DNA of 64,000 bases, from assembly GCA_964589785.1 (NCBI GenBank), contig CAZPUQ010000004.1, positions 62,001-126,000 of the forward strand. The letters run 5' to 3'. The position numbers were made by a program, and so were the translations under genes. Source of the DNA: JAGVSR01 sp964589785. Lineage in GTDB: Bacteria > Pseudomonadota > Alphaproteobacteria > Rhizobiales > Hyphomicrobiaceae. This document shows positions 1 to 10,046 of the stretch, piece after piece (position 1 is the stretch's first letter; each line of letters opens with the position of its first letter). The notes under the pieces are model-generated. The model was not told the DNA's origin and ran no database searches. It saw nothing but the letters and a program-made list of their open reading frames with translations.

Positions 1-29
1 AACCGACAGCCCCGCCGCGGAGACGACGC

Positions 30-545
30 ATGAGCCAGCAGCCCCCGCCCGTTGAGCGCTACGAGACGGCCTTGTTCGGGGGCGGCCGGCCGGATCTGAC
101 GCTGCGCGGCCTGCCACCGGGAGAGCCCGCGCGGCTCGGCCCCTTGTTCGCCGCCATCGATCCCTGGGCGCGTCTCGGCTACGCGCCCGCGGCGCTCACC
201 ACTTATCTCGGCACGCTGGAGAAGACCGCGCCGCGCTATGCGATCATGGCCGGCAACGAGGTCGCGGGTGCGGTAGGCCTGCGCCTCAACTGGCTGCGCG
301 GTCCCTACCTGCAGTTCCTCGGCATCCTGCCCGCCTACCAGAAACGCAAGCTCGGCAGCGCCTTTCTTGCCTGGCTCGCGCACGAGGCGCGCCGCCACGG
401 GGAGCACAACGTCTGGGTGCTCGCCTCGTCGTTCAACACCGGCGCGGTCCGCTTCTACGAGATGAACGGCTTCGAGCGGACGGGCGAGATCGCCGATCTC
501 GTGGCCCCCGACACCGCCGAGGTTCTCCTTCGGCGGCGGCTCTGA
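30..545 (+). CDS. GNAT-family N-acetyltransferase
   Basis: A 171-aa protein of the acetyl-CoA-dependent GNAT fold. The acetyl-CoA-binding motif A lies at about residues 95-112 (LGILPAYQKRKLGSAF), where QKRKLG stands in for the usual Q/R-x-x-G-x-G/A loop. Motif B follows at about 128-147, ending in FYEMNGF with the conserved Tyr seen in many RimI/YncA-like members. No signal peptide or membrane segment is present, so it is cytoplasmic. A GGAGA Shine-Dalgarno 7 bases before the ATG supports the start. The acceptor substrate cannot be read from the sequence, and the downstream neighbours do not suggest a pathway. Confidence 0.85.
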   Translation: MSQQPPPVERYETALFGGGRPDLTLRGLPPGEPARLGPLFAAIDPWARLGYAPAALTTYLGTLEKTAPRYAIMAGNEVAGAVGLRLNWLRGPYLQFLGILPAYQKRKLGSAFLAWLAHEARRHGEHNVWVLASSFNTGAVRFYEMNGFERTGEIADLVAPDTAEVLLRRRL

Positions 546-957
546 GGACCTGTCACAAAAATTCGATGCGGCAGCGCAAAGAGCGCCGCCGGCTGCGCGC
601 GACGGTTGCACTCGGAATGCGGCAATGCTGTCGCCGTCGGCGGAGGCAAAGCGTCCAAGGCGCTGTTTTTGCGATCCCGATGCCCCGCCGTGATCGGCAT
701 CATATGTCCACGCCGCAGGCTTGGCCCGGTGGCGCGCCGCTTTGATGCAACGCAAGCCGGAGGCCCGCGACGACCGACGGCCTTCGCGGTCGCGGAATCG
801 TTTTCTGTTGCGGGCCGGGCTTTTACCTTCCTAACTCCCTCTCCGCGCGAGCGTCCCGCACGCCGCGCCAAGCCAACGACAGCGGGGCGAGTGCTGGGTG
901 TGGAACAAGTGGTCCGCCACAACGTTCTCGACCCGTGACCATCGCTAGGGAGGCACC
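546..957. other. 412-bp intergenic region with no recognised gene
   Basis: No reading frame here has a Shine-Dalgarno and family resemblance. The open frames on both strands are arginine-rich and look like GC-driven artefacts. The final 20 bases carry the AGGGAGG ribosome-binding site of the small ORF that follows, so its promoter should lie in this stretch. I see no clear -35/-10 pair and no terminator for the acetyltransferase gene. Confidence 0.5.
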
Positions 958-1041
958 ATGGGCATTGCGACACCATTGAACGTGCTGGCCGCCTTCATGT
1001 CGTTTGGATTCATCGCGGCCATTTGCTTCGGGCTCGTATAA
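958..1041 (+). CDS. 27-aa hydrophobic microprotein, one transmembrane helix
   Basis: A very short frame encoding 27 residues that begins MGIATPLN and is otherwise one continuous hydrophobic helix with a single Cys near the C-terminus. It has a near-perfect AGGGAGG Shine-Dalgarno at 946-952 and a strong factor-independent terminator 36 bases after its stop. Start, membrane helix and terminator together make it a credible single-gene transcript for an inner-membrane microprotein. I do not recognise a family. A possible role is partner or regulator of a larger membrane complex, but nothing here names one. The alternative is a chance ORF. Confidence 0.5.
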   Translation: MGIATPLNVLAAFMSFGFIAAICFGLV

Positions 1042-1077
1042 GAGCGCCACGACGCGCCGTCCCGACAGCATCAAATG

Positions 1078-1107
1078 AAAAAGCGCGGAGAGGGCTCCGC
1101 GCTTTTT
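1078..1107 (+). terminator. bidirectional rho-independent terminator
   Basis: A perfect 13-bp stem (AAAAAGCGCGGAG paired with CTCCGCGCTTTTT) with a 4-base loop. T-runs occur in both directions, so it can end the 27-aa microprotein transcript on + and the convergent membrane-protein gene on -. Confidence 0.85.
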
Positions 1108-1143
1108 CCGTTCCCGGTTGAACTCGGGCCGGTCGAACGGCGC

Positions 1144-1491
1144 TCAGCGCTGCTTGGCGAAATATCCGAGCACGGCGCCTGCAAGCACCGCCCATTCGTC
1201 GGGCACCTTGGACCAGGGCAGGTCCGGGACGAGGCCGGGACCGAACGTCCAGATCAAAGCCATGACAAGCGCCAGCACGAGCGAGGACGACAGCGCCCCG
1301 CCATGCGGAACGCCGACGTCCTTCACGACCTGCGCGGCGACGACACCGATCAGGAACACGATGACCGAGACCACCACGGCAAAGACGAACAGCGACAGCT
1401 CGCCTTTGACCGGGATGTAGCCCATCGCCATCTTGCCCAGCACGAAGCCGCCGACGATCTGCAGCAGCAGAAGCACCAATCTTCCCAGCAT
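1144..1491 (-). CDS. small integral membrane protein, unknown function
   Basis: A 115-aa protein with three or four hydrophobic segments (about residues 3-22, 32-54, 67-86 and 100-111), short loops and a basic C-terminus ending AKQR. It has no recognisable catalytic motif. The ATG is preceded by a GGGGG stretch. It lies downstream of metH on the same strand with a 106-bp gap and may be the last gene of that transcript or independent. It ends against the bidirectional terminator at 1078-1107. I do not recognise the family and assign no function. Confidence 0.7.
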   Translation of the reverse strand: MLGRLVLLLLQIVGGFVLGKMAMGYIPVKGELSLFVFAVVVSVIVFLIGVVAAQVVKDVGVPHGGALSSSLVLALVMALIWTFGPGLVPDLPWSKVPDEWAVLAGAVLGYFAKQR

Positions 1492-1597
1492 ATTTTGCCC
1501 CCGAGTCGCGAAGATCGTGGGACGCTAGCATGGGGCTCTGCCCGGGAAAACAACGGCCCGGCGACAATAGCCGGAAGATGATGGGACGGTGCGGGGC

Positions 1598-4282
<2,685 letters not shown>

Positions 4283-4321
4283 GTGCTTTTCTTTTCTGCC
4301 ACGCTTCTAGTGCTTGGAGCG

Positions 4322-4398
4322 CCTCTCCCCGTCATCGCGGAGCGATGCTTCGCATCGACATCGCGGAGCGATGCTTCGCATCATCGCGAAGGGAGAGG
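4322..4398. repeat. palindromic repeat element between the two metH genes
   Basis: The outer arms CCTCTCCC (4322-4329) and GGGAGAGG (4391-4398) enclose two identical 24-bp direct repeats at 4333-4356 and 4359-4382. Each repeat is internally palindromic (GATGCTTCGCATC core). The element fills most of the 148-bp gap between the homocysteine-domain gene and the rest of MetH. It shares its outer arms with repeats at 5525, 27795, 35588, 53016 and 63343. Confidence 0.75.
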
Positions 4399-4430
4399 GA
4401 ACCGCCAAATGTTTGGCAGCGACCATGGTC

Positions 4431-5492
4431 TTACCCCGCAACGAACGGCTCGAGGCCGGAGAGGCGCAGCCTGGGCTCGATGTCTGGGATCTTGCGCGGC
4501 CCATAGTCCTTTACGTGCTCTGCGATATGGCGGATGTGGTCGGGCGTGGAGCCGCAGCAGCCGCCGACGATGTTGACGAGGCCGTCCTTCGCCCACGGCT
4601 CCATCTTGCAGGCCATGTCGTCAGGCGTCTCGTCGTACTCGCCCATGGCGTTCGGCAGGCCCGCGTTCGGATAGGCGGAGATGCGGCAGTCCGCGACGTG
4701 GGCGAGCTCGGCGATGTAGGGCCGCATCAGCTCGGCTCCCAGCGCGCAGTTGAGCCCGATGGAGAACGGCTTCAGGTGGCGCATGGAATACCAGAAGGCC
4801 TCCGCCGTCTGGCCCGACAGCGTGCGACCGGACCTGTCGGTGATGGTGCCCGACAGCATGACCGGCAGCTCGACGCCGAGCTCGTCGAAGACGTCGAGCG
4901 TCGCGAAGCCGGCCGCCTTGGCGTTGAGCGTGTCGAAGATGGTCTCGATCAGGATGATGTCCGAGCCGCCGCGGACGAGGCCGCGCACCTGCTCGGCGTA
5001 AGCTTCGCGCAGCTCGTCGAACGTGACGTTGCGGAAGCCGGGATCGTTGACCTGCGGCGAGATCGAGGCCGTGCGGTTCGTCGGACCGACGGCGCCGGCG
5101 ACGAAGCGCGGCTTGCCGGGCGTCCGCTTGTTGTACGTGTCAGCGGCCGCGCGCGCGAGCCTTGCCGCCTGCAGGTTGATCTCGTAGGCGAGCGCCTCCA
5201 TGCCGTAGTCGGCCATGGAGATCACCTGCGCGTTGAAGGTGTTCGTCTCGATGATGTCGGCGCCGGCCTCCAGGTACTGCTCGTGGATCTCCTGGATGAT
5301 CCGCGGCTGCGTCAGGACGAGCAGGTCGTTGTTGCCTTTGACATCGCGCGGCCAGTCCTTGAAGCGCTCGCCGCGATAGTCGGCCTCCTGCAGCTTGTGG
5401 CGCTGGATCATCGTCCCCATGGCGCCGTCGATGATGAGGATGCGTTCCGAGGCGGCCTTCTCGAGGGCGGCGAAGCTGGGGAGACGCTTCAT
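4431..5492 (-). CDS. metH: methionine synthase homocysteine-binding (zinc) subunit
   Basis: A 353-aa homocysteine S-methyltransferase domain matching the first third of MetH. It starts LIIDGAMGTMIQRH, and the zinc ligands expected for homocysteine activation are visible as Cys249 (GLNCALGAE) and Cys312-Cys313 (GGCCGSTPDH). It ends LSGLEPFVAG, exactly where the linker to the folate domain begins in single-chain enzymes. It must act with the downstream 894-aa gene, since it has no cobalamin or folate domain. An in-frame extension to 5786 exists but overlaps metF, so the ATG at 5492 is preferred. It could be confused with a betaine- or S-methylmethionine-homocysteine methyltransferase, but closeness to MetH and gene order argue for split MetH. 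Confidence 0.92.
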   Translation of the reverse strand: MKRLPSFAALEKAASERILIIDGAMGTMIQRHKLQEADYRGERFKDWPRDVKGNNDLLVLTQPRIIQEIHEQYLEAGADIIETNTFNAQVISMADYGMEALAYEINLQAARLARAAADTYNKRTPGKPRFVAGAVGPTNRTASISPQVNDPGFRNVTFDELREAYAEQVRGLVRGGSDIILIETIFDTLNAKAAGFATLDVFDELGVELPVMLSGTITDRSGRTLSGQTAEAFWYSMRHLKPFSIGLNCALGAELMRPYIAELAHVADCRISAYPNAGLPNAMGEYDETPDDMACKMEPWAKDGLVNIVGGCCGSTPDHIRHIAEHVKDYGPRKIPDIEPRLRLSGLEPFVAG

Positions 5493-5524
5493 GGACAGTC
5501 TTTCCGTTCGTTCGATTGAAATCA

Positions 5525-5552
5525 CCCTCTCCCCGTCAGGACGGGGAGAGGG
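5525..5552. repeat. 12-bp-stem hairpin repeat between metF and metH
   Basis: A perfect inverted repeat (CCCTCTCCCCGT and its complement) with a 4-base loop lies in the short metF-metH gap. There is no T-run, so it is more likely an mRNA-stabilising or REP-like hairpin than a terminator. It is the minimal form of the repeat family seen at 4322, 27795, 35588, 53016 and 63343. Confidence 0.8.
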
Positions 5553-5557
5553 GCCTA

Positions 5558-6487
5558 TCAGGCGATCATGGTGCGGCGATCTTCCAGCGGCGCCGCCTTC
5601 AGGGGACGCAGGCCGAGGAGATGGCAGATCGCATAGACGAGGTCGGCGCGGTTCAGCGTGTAGAAGTGGAAGGTCTTGATGCCCTCGTCGACAAGCTGCA
5701 TGACCTGCTCGGTGGCAATCGCCGAAGCTACCATCTTGGTCGTCTCGGGATCGTTGTCGAGGCCCTCGAAGCGGCGCGCGAGCCACGCCGGCACGGAGGC
5801 ACCGGCGCGCACGGCAAAGCCCGCAACCTGGCGGAAATTGTGGATCGGCACGATGCCGGGCGTGATCGGGATCCAGATGCCGGCAGCGCGCGCACGCTCC
5901 AAGAAGCGTAGATAATGCGCGTTGTCGAAGCCGAACTGCGTGATGATGCGGTCCGCGCCGGCGTCCACCTTGGCCTTCAAATTGTCCATGTCGGCCTGGA
6001 GCGTCGGGCTCTCGGGATGCTTCTCGGGATAGCCGGCGACAGAGACCTCGAAGTTCGCGATCCGCTTCAGCCCCGCTACGAGCTCGGCGGCGTTTGCATA
6101 GCCGCCGGGATGCGGGGCATAGGCCTGGCCGACGCCCGTGGCGGGGTCACCGCGCAGCGCGACGACGTGGCGGACCCCCGCGTGCCAGTAGGCGCGCGCG
6201 ACCGCGTCCACCTCCTCGCGCGTCGCGTCCACGCACGTCAGATGGGCGGCCGGCCGCAGCGCCGTCTCCTTCAGGATGCGGGCGACGGTGGCATGCGTGC
6301 GCTCGCGCGTCGTGCCGCCGGCGCCGTACGTGACGGAAACGAACTCGGGCGCGAGCGGAGCCAGCCGCTTGATCGACGCCCAGAGCTGCTCCTCCATCTT
6401 GTCCGTCTTGGGCGGAAAAAATTCGAACGACACGGCGATCTCGCCGGTGCCGAGCAGCCGGCTCTTGCGTTCCTTGCCCTCGACCAT
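5558..6487 (-). CDS. metF: methylenetetrahydrofolate reductase (NAD(P)H)
   Basis: A 309-aa TIM-barrel flavoprotein that reduces 5,10-methylene-THF to 5-methyl-THF, the methyl donor for the adjacent split methionine synthase. Family hallmarks are FEFFPPKTDKMEEQLW near the N-terminus, SVTYGAGGTTRERT, LTCVD, LRGDP and QFGFD. Length is normal (about 290-310). The start at 6487 is chosen over an in-frame extension because its ATG overlaps the TGA of the upstream regulator gene (TGATG), a typical translationally coupled junction. It is the second gene of the leftward sahR-metF-metH operon. Confidence 0.96.
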   Translation of the reverse strand: MVEGKERKSRLLGTGEIAVSFEFFPPKTDKMEEQLWASIKRLAPLAPEFVSVTYGAGGTTRERTHATVARILKETALRPAAHLTCVDATREEVDAVARAYWHAGVRHVVALRGDPATGVGQAYAPHPGGYANAAELVAGLKRIANFEVSVAGYPEKHPESPTLQADMDNLKAKVDAGADRIITQFGFDNAHYLRFLERARAAGIWIPITPGIVPIHNFRQVAGFAVRAGASVPAWLARRFEGLDNDPETTKMVASAIATEQVMQLVDEGIKTFHFYTLNRADLVYAICHLLGLRPLKAAPLEDRRTMIA

Positions 6488-7515
6488 CACTGCGCCTCCT
6501 CGATCAGGCGGACCTTCCCGCCTGCTTTTTGCACCGGAACCGTTCGTGCCTCGGCGGGCCGCCGCGCGACCCACAGAGAAACCGTCAAGGCAGGCTCGTC
6601 CGTCCCGCTCTCGCGCGTCAACTGCGCGGCATGCTCGAGATGAAGGCCCGCCGCGCGCGTCCACTGCTCGACCGCATCGGATGCGATGCCGAGGCGCTTG
6701 TGGGCGTGCTCCTCGCGCAGGAACTCCAGATCGTGGGGCGCGAAGTCGACGATGAGCAGCCGGCCGCCGGGAGCGAGGATGCGTGCGGCCTCCTCGATGG
6801 CGGCGCCGGGCTCGGTCAGGAAGTGCAGAACCTGATGCATGACGACGGCATCCGCCACGCCGTCCTGGAGCGTCAGGTCATAGAGGTCGCCGTGGCGGAC
6901 CTCGGTGTCGGCGAGATCGCCGGCCGAGAGCTTGCTCTGCGCGTAGGCCAGCATCGACTGGTTGAGATCGAAGCCGAGGCCGCGCGCATAGCGCCCCGCG
7001 AACAGCTCCAGGATGCGGCCCGTGCCGGTGCCGAGATCGACCAGAAGCCGGAACGGCCCAGGGCCCAGCGCCTCGAGCATGGCAGCCTCTACGGCGCTCT
7101 CCGACACATAGAGACCGCGGATGCGGTCCCAGTCGGCGGCGTGCGCCTGGAAGTAGGCCTGCGCCGCCCGCTCGCGGTCGCGCCGGAGCGCATCCGCCCG
7201 CTCGCGATCGCGGCGGGCGACCGGATCGGCCCCCTGCACCGCGGCGATGAGACGGCGGGCGAGATGTCCTCCCGCCGTGCGGTCGGAGACGTGGAAATAG
7301 ACCCAGCTCCCGTCGCGGAACCGCTCGATGAGCCCGGCCTCCGTCAGCAGCTTCAGGTGCCGCGAGAGGCGCGGCTGGCTCTGGCCGAGGATCTGCGTCA
7401 GGTCCTTGACCGTAAGCTCCCCGCGCGACAGCAACAGCAGAATACGCAGGCGCGTCGGCTCGGCGGCCGCCTTGAGCGCCGTGACGAGATCGGGCAGGGG
7501 CAGGGCTGGGGTCAT
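6487..7515 (-). CDS. sahR: SahR-type regulator: ArsR helix-turn-helix fused to a methyltransferase fold
   Basis: A 342-aa fusion. Residues 1-77 are an ArsR winged helix (recognition segment SQPRLSRHLKLLTEAGLIERF), and about 150-310 are a SAM-dependent methyltransferase fold (LVDLGTGTGRILELF, then ILAPGGRLLIVDFAPHD). This architecture defines SahR, the S-adenosylhomocysteine-responsive regulator of methionine-cycle genes in Proteobacteria (established family knowledge). Its place as first gene of a metF-metH operon and the palindrome over its own promoter fit autoregulated control of methyl-group recycling. A GGAGA site precedes the ATG. I infer the SAH ligand from the family; residue-level specificity is not visible. 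Confidence 0.88.
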   Translation of the reverse strand: MTPALPLPDLVTALKAAAEPTRLRILLLLSRGELTVKDLTQILGQSQPRLSRHLKLLTEAGLIERFRDGSWVYFHVSDRTAGGHLARRLIAAVQGADPVARRDRERADALRRDRERAAQAYFQAHAADWDRIRGLYVSESAVEAAMLEALGPGPFRLLVDLGTGTGRILELFAGRYARGLGFDLNQSMLAYAQSKLSAGDLADTEVRHGDLYDLTLQDGVADAVVMHQVLHFLTEPGAAIEEAARILAPGGRLLIVDFAPHDLEFLREEHAHKRLGIASDAVEQWTRAAGLHLEHAAQLTRESGTDEPALTVSLWVARRPAEARTVPVQKAGGKVRLIEEAQ

Positions 7516-7538
7516 GCGCGTCTCCGCAGGGGTTCTCT

Positions 7539-7567
7539 AGACATAAAGATATCTTTATGTCTGTCAA
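7539..7567 (-). promoter_or_regulatory. sahR-metF-metH promoter with a 24-bp perfect palindromic operator
   Basis: Read leftward, a consensus TTGACA (-35, 7567-7562) is followed after 16 bases by TATGTC (-10, 7545-7540). The spacer and -10 are covered by a perfect 24-bp palindrome at 7539-7562 (half-site AGACATAAAGAT followed by its exact complement). It ends 23 bases upstream of the sahR ATG. The placement is that of a repressor site, and the AT-rich ATAAAGATATCTTTAT core looks like an ArsR/SahR operator. It is strikingly AT-rich against the GC-rich background. Confidence 0.8.
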
Positions 7568-7750
7568 GCGATAAGTGGCCCGATGCAACGAGCCCCGCCC
7601 GCGCCACCTAATCCTGGCCCGCCCGTTGTCACAAAACGGCTCCGCGCAAGCCTCCGATTAACCCGGTGTCAAGTCTAAGACGCCTAAGGTTGCAGCTCCG
7701 AGTTCCGAGGCCTCGCAACTCGCCCATTTCGATTTCGCTGGACCCTCCTC

Positions 7751-8449
7751 ATGCGCCTTGCCGCCGTAGACCGCATGTCGCCGCCGATGCCCGACTTTTC
7801 CGGCTCCACAATCCGCATCGAGCAGCTGCCCGCGCGCCGGTCGGTAGGCGTGCTGCTGGCCTTCCTGGTCGCCGTCGCCGCGGTCCTCTTGTTTCCGTTC
7901 TATCTCCTCGCCTCGAGCGCGCTCGCCGACCAGGGCCTGCGTGCGGTCGTTGCCACCCGGCCGCTTGCGGCCGCGCAAATTCTGACCGGTCTCGCCTTCT
8001 GGCTGCTCCTGGTCGGCTTTCCGATCACGCGGCTCGTCGATACGCTGACCCGCAGCCGCAGCGTCGAGATCGCCGGCGGGCTCGTCACCGTCAGCGACCG
8101 CGCCTTCGGCCGCTTCGCCACCTGGCAGGCGCCCCTGTCGGAGTTCTGCGGCGTCGTCCCGTACCTGCGCGCGTCCCTCTCGGGCGTCCGCCACGAGCTC
8201 ATCCTTCTTCATCCCGACCGCGACCGCTCGGTGCTGATCGCGCTCGCCGACCGGCTGCACCAGTCCGACGTCGACCGCATCGCGGGCGCGCTGGCGCAGC
8301 CCGAGCTGCCTCCGCGCGCCCTCCACGGCCGGAACGGCGGTCGCGCGCCGTCACCAACGCTGGCCCGCACCGAGACCCCTGTCGCTCCGGCTACACCCTA
8401 TCGGCGTCCGGTCCCGGACGGCGAGGTCCGGGGCGTTCGGAGCATTTGA
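7751..8449 (+). CDS. membrane protein of unknown function, two transmembrane helices
   Basis: A 232-aa protein with hydrophobic helices at about residues 30-55 and 70-92, followed by a soluble region of about 140 residues whose last 50 are proline- and arginine-rich and probably disordered. The middle (SVEIAGGLVTVSDRAFGRFATWQAPLSEF) resembles the small beta-strand domains found after two-helix anchors in uncharacterised bacterial membrane proteins, but I cannot place it. The ATG at 7751 lacks a clear Shine-Dalgarno, and the in-frame ATG at 7775 is an alternative. It diverges from sahR and has its own upstream region of about 200 bp. Confidence 0.6.
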   Translation: MRLAAVDRMSPPMPDFSGSTIRIEQLPARRSVGVLLAFLVAVAAVLLFPFYLLASSALADQGLRAVVATRPLAAAQILTGLAFWLLLVGFPITRLVDTLTRSRSVEIAGGLVTVSDRAFGRFATWQAPLSEFCGVVPYLRASLSGVRHELILLHPDRDRSVLIALADRLHQSDVDRIAGALAQPELPPRALHGRNGGRAPSPTLARTETPVAPATPYRRPVPDGEVRGVRSI

Positions 8450-8578
8450 CGGCACCCGTGCCCGCGTGCTGTACGGTGACCGGAAGAGGGCAGACGAGGC
8501 CACCGGCGTGCCGCATTCGGCGGCCATGGTCACGCAGAACGAACCCCGCCCTGAGGGCCATCAGCGAGCCAGTCCGTA

Positions 8579-9172
8579 ATGCAGACTATGACCCCACTCT
8601 TCCCCCTCGCGCGCCTCCCTGTCGCGCGCGCGCTGTTCGCCGGCGTGGCGATGGTCCTGTCCGCAACCGCGGCTGCGGCCGAGACCCCGGCGGCCTACAT
8701 GCAGCGCGTTGCCAACGAACTCGTGGCGGCCTCGCGCTCGCGCTCGCCCCAGGCCTTCGCCACCGCCCTGCGCAGCCATGCCGACCTGCCCGGCATCGGT
8801 CTGACGGCGCTCGGGCCCTACGCCCAGCGCCTCTCCAAGGCGGACCGCCCGGCCTACTACTCGGGCATGGTGAACTGGATCGCCGGCTACGCCGCCAAGG
8901 AGGCGCCGAAGTATCCGGTCGCCAAGGCCATCGTGGTCGGCCAGTCGCAGCAGACGCCGGGCGGCGCCTACGTCGACACGGTCGTGACGCTGCGCGACGG
9001 GTCCTCCTACGACGTACGCTGGAAGCTGATCCGCCGCGGCGAGACCTACAAGGTCCGCGACGCCGAGATCATGCTGTTCCAGATGACGACGGTGCTCGGC
9101 AACCTATTCCAGGACTACATCAGCAAGAACCAGGACAACCCGCGGGCGCTCGTGGCCGCGCTCAACCAGTAG
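8579..9172 (+). CDS. MlaC/Ttg2D-like periplasmic phospholipid-binding protein
   Basis: A 197-aa exported protein with a signal peptide (hydrophobic core to about residue 30, cleavage after ATAAAA). The mature part follows the MlaC/toluene-tolerance Ttg2D pattern: YMQRVANELV near the start, a central strand region with VDTVVTLRDGSSYDVRWKLIRRGETYKVRDAEI, and the characteristic ending FQDYISKNQDNPRALVAALNQ. Members bind phospholipids or other lipids in the periplasm and shuttle them between membranes. No mlaFEDB transporter genes are adjacent, so this is an orphan copy. Hopanoid-linked HpnM belongs to the same family and is an alternative. It ends before a strong terminator. Confidence 0.8.
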   Translation: MQTMTPLFPLARLPVARALFAGVAMVLSATAAAAETPAAYMQRVANELVAASRSRSPQAFATALRSHADLPGIGLTALGPYAQRLSKADRPAYYSGMVNWIAGYAAKEAPKYPVAKAIVVGQSQQTPGGAYVDTVVTLRDGSSYDVRWKLIRRGETYKVRDAEIMLFQMTTVLGNLFQDYISKNQDNPRALVAALNQ

Positions 9173-9234
9173 CCCGCCCGCGGCAGCGTCGAGCCGGACA
9201 CGAGCATCGCGCCCCAAGTCGCCACACAAACGTC

Positions 9235-9264
9235 AAAGGCCGCCCCGAGGGGCGGCCTTTTTTA
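9235..9264 (+). terminator. rho-independent terminator
   Basis: A perfect 12-bp stem (AAAGGCCGCCCC with GGGGCGGCCTTT), a 2-base loop and a run of seven T. It ends the MlaC-like gene and can also serve the convergent gene at 9306. Confidence 0.9.
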
Positions 9265-9305
9265 TTAGTGCGGGTCTCCGCTCGGAACGAGACGGGTGCG
9301 CCACC

Positions 9306-9773
9306 TCAGATGCGGAAGACCGCACCCGAGACCGAGCGGGCGCGCGTGCGCACCGCGCCGCCGTCGTTGCCCGACTTCACGATCCACTGGCCGTTCGCGG
9401 CGCGGCCGACGATCATGCCGACGTGGTGACGCCACACGACCACGGCACCGACCTGCGGGCCGGACGGTGAGCCGTACTTGCGCCAGTTCCAGGCGACGTT
9501 GTACTCGGGACCGCCGCCCTTCTGGGTGCGCATCCACCAGCCGCACCACTTGCCGGGGCGGGCTCCGACGCCGGAACGCCGCGGCGCGCGCTCGACCTGC
9601 TGCGCATAGCGGGCCTGACGGACCTTCTGGCGGACACCGCGGCGCGCGGGCTGGCCGGCTTCGGTCTGCTGCCAGCCCTGCGACTGGCTGGGGTCATACG
9701 GTTTGGCTTCAGCGGAGGAGACGAGGGCCATGCCGGCCAGGGCCGCAGCGGCGGCGAGGAGTGGTCTGCTCAT
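9306..9773 (-). CDS. secreted CHAP/NlpC-like putative cysteine hydrolase
   Basis: A 155-aa protein with a signal peptide (MSRPLLAAAAALAGMALVSSAEA), a basic low-complexity region (about 30-70) and a compact C-terminal domain. The domain has a Cys in PGKWCGWWMRTQ, a His in VVWRHHVGMIVGR and an Asn/Asp in KSGNDGG. This Cys-His-Asn order is that of CHAP or NlpC/P60-type papain-fold enzymes that cleave cell-wall peptides. At about 85 residues the domain is shorter than most, so the assignment rests on motif order only. It is periplasmic or secreted. The gene is monocistronic and shares the terminator at 9235-9264. Confidence 0.65.
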   Translation of the reverse strand: MSRPLLAAAAALAGMALVSSAEAKPYDPSQSQGWQQTEAGQPARRGVRQKVRQARYAQQVERAPRRSGVGARPGKWCGWWMRTQKGGGPEYNVAWNWRKYGSPSGPQVGAVVVWRHHVGMIVGRAANGQWIVKSGNDGGAVRTRARSVSGAVFRI

Positions 9774-10046
9774 GTGATCGGTCCCTGCTTCTGTTTCTCT
9801 GAACGGCGCCTTTAGCGCACGATTATTGCGGCAGAAGCAAGATGAGCCTGAAAGGCCAAGCCCAAGCTGGAGAACGACAATTCGTCGCCTGCGACCGTAT
9901 AGACCACACGCGGAAGGCGAGCCGGTCCTGAGCTGGAATCGGCAACAGATTGATTCTCAAGATATTTCTAAATTCTGGAGGGCCGCGCCTGCACTGGCCG
10001 ACGCTGAACGCGGTTCGAATTGCGGCCTTCGCCGATAACACCGCGA

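Noticed and set aside
606..938. A 110-codon + frame after the acetyltransferase
   Set aside because: No ribosome site and coding-unlike composition; overlapping frames on the other strand are equally open.
4283..4430. metH split as a sequencing frameshift or pseudogene
   Set aside because: The two frames are separated by 148 bp of repeat DNA, not by a one-base shift. Both parts are complete at the domain boundary and each has a start codon.
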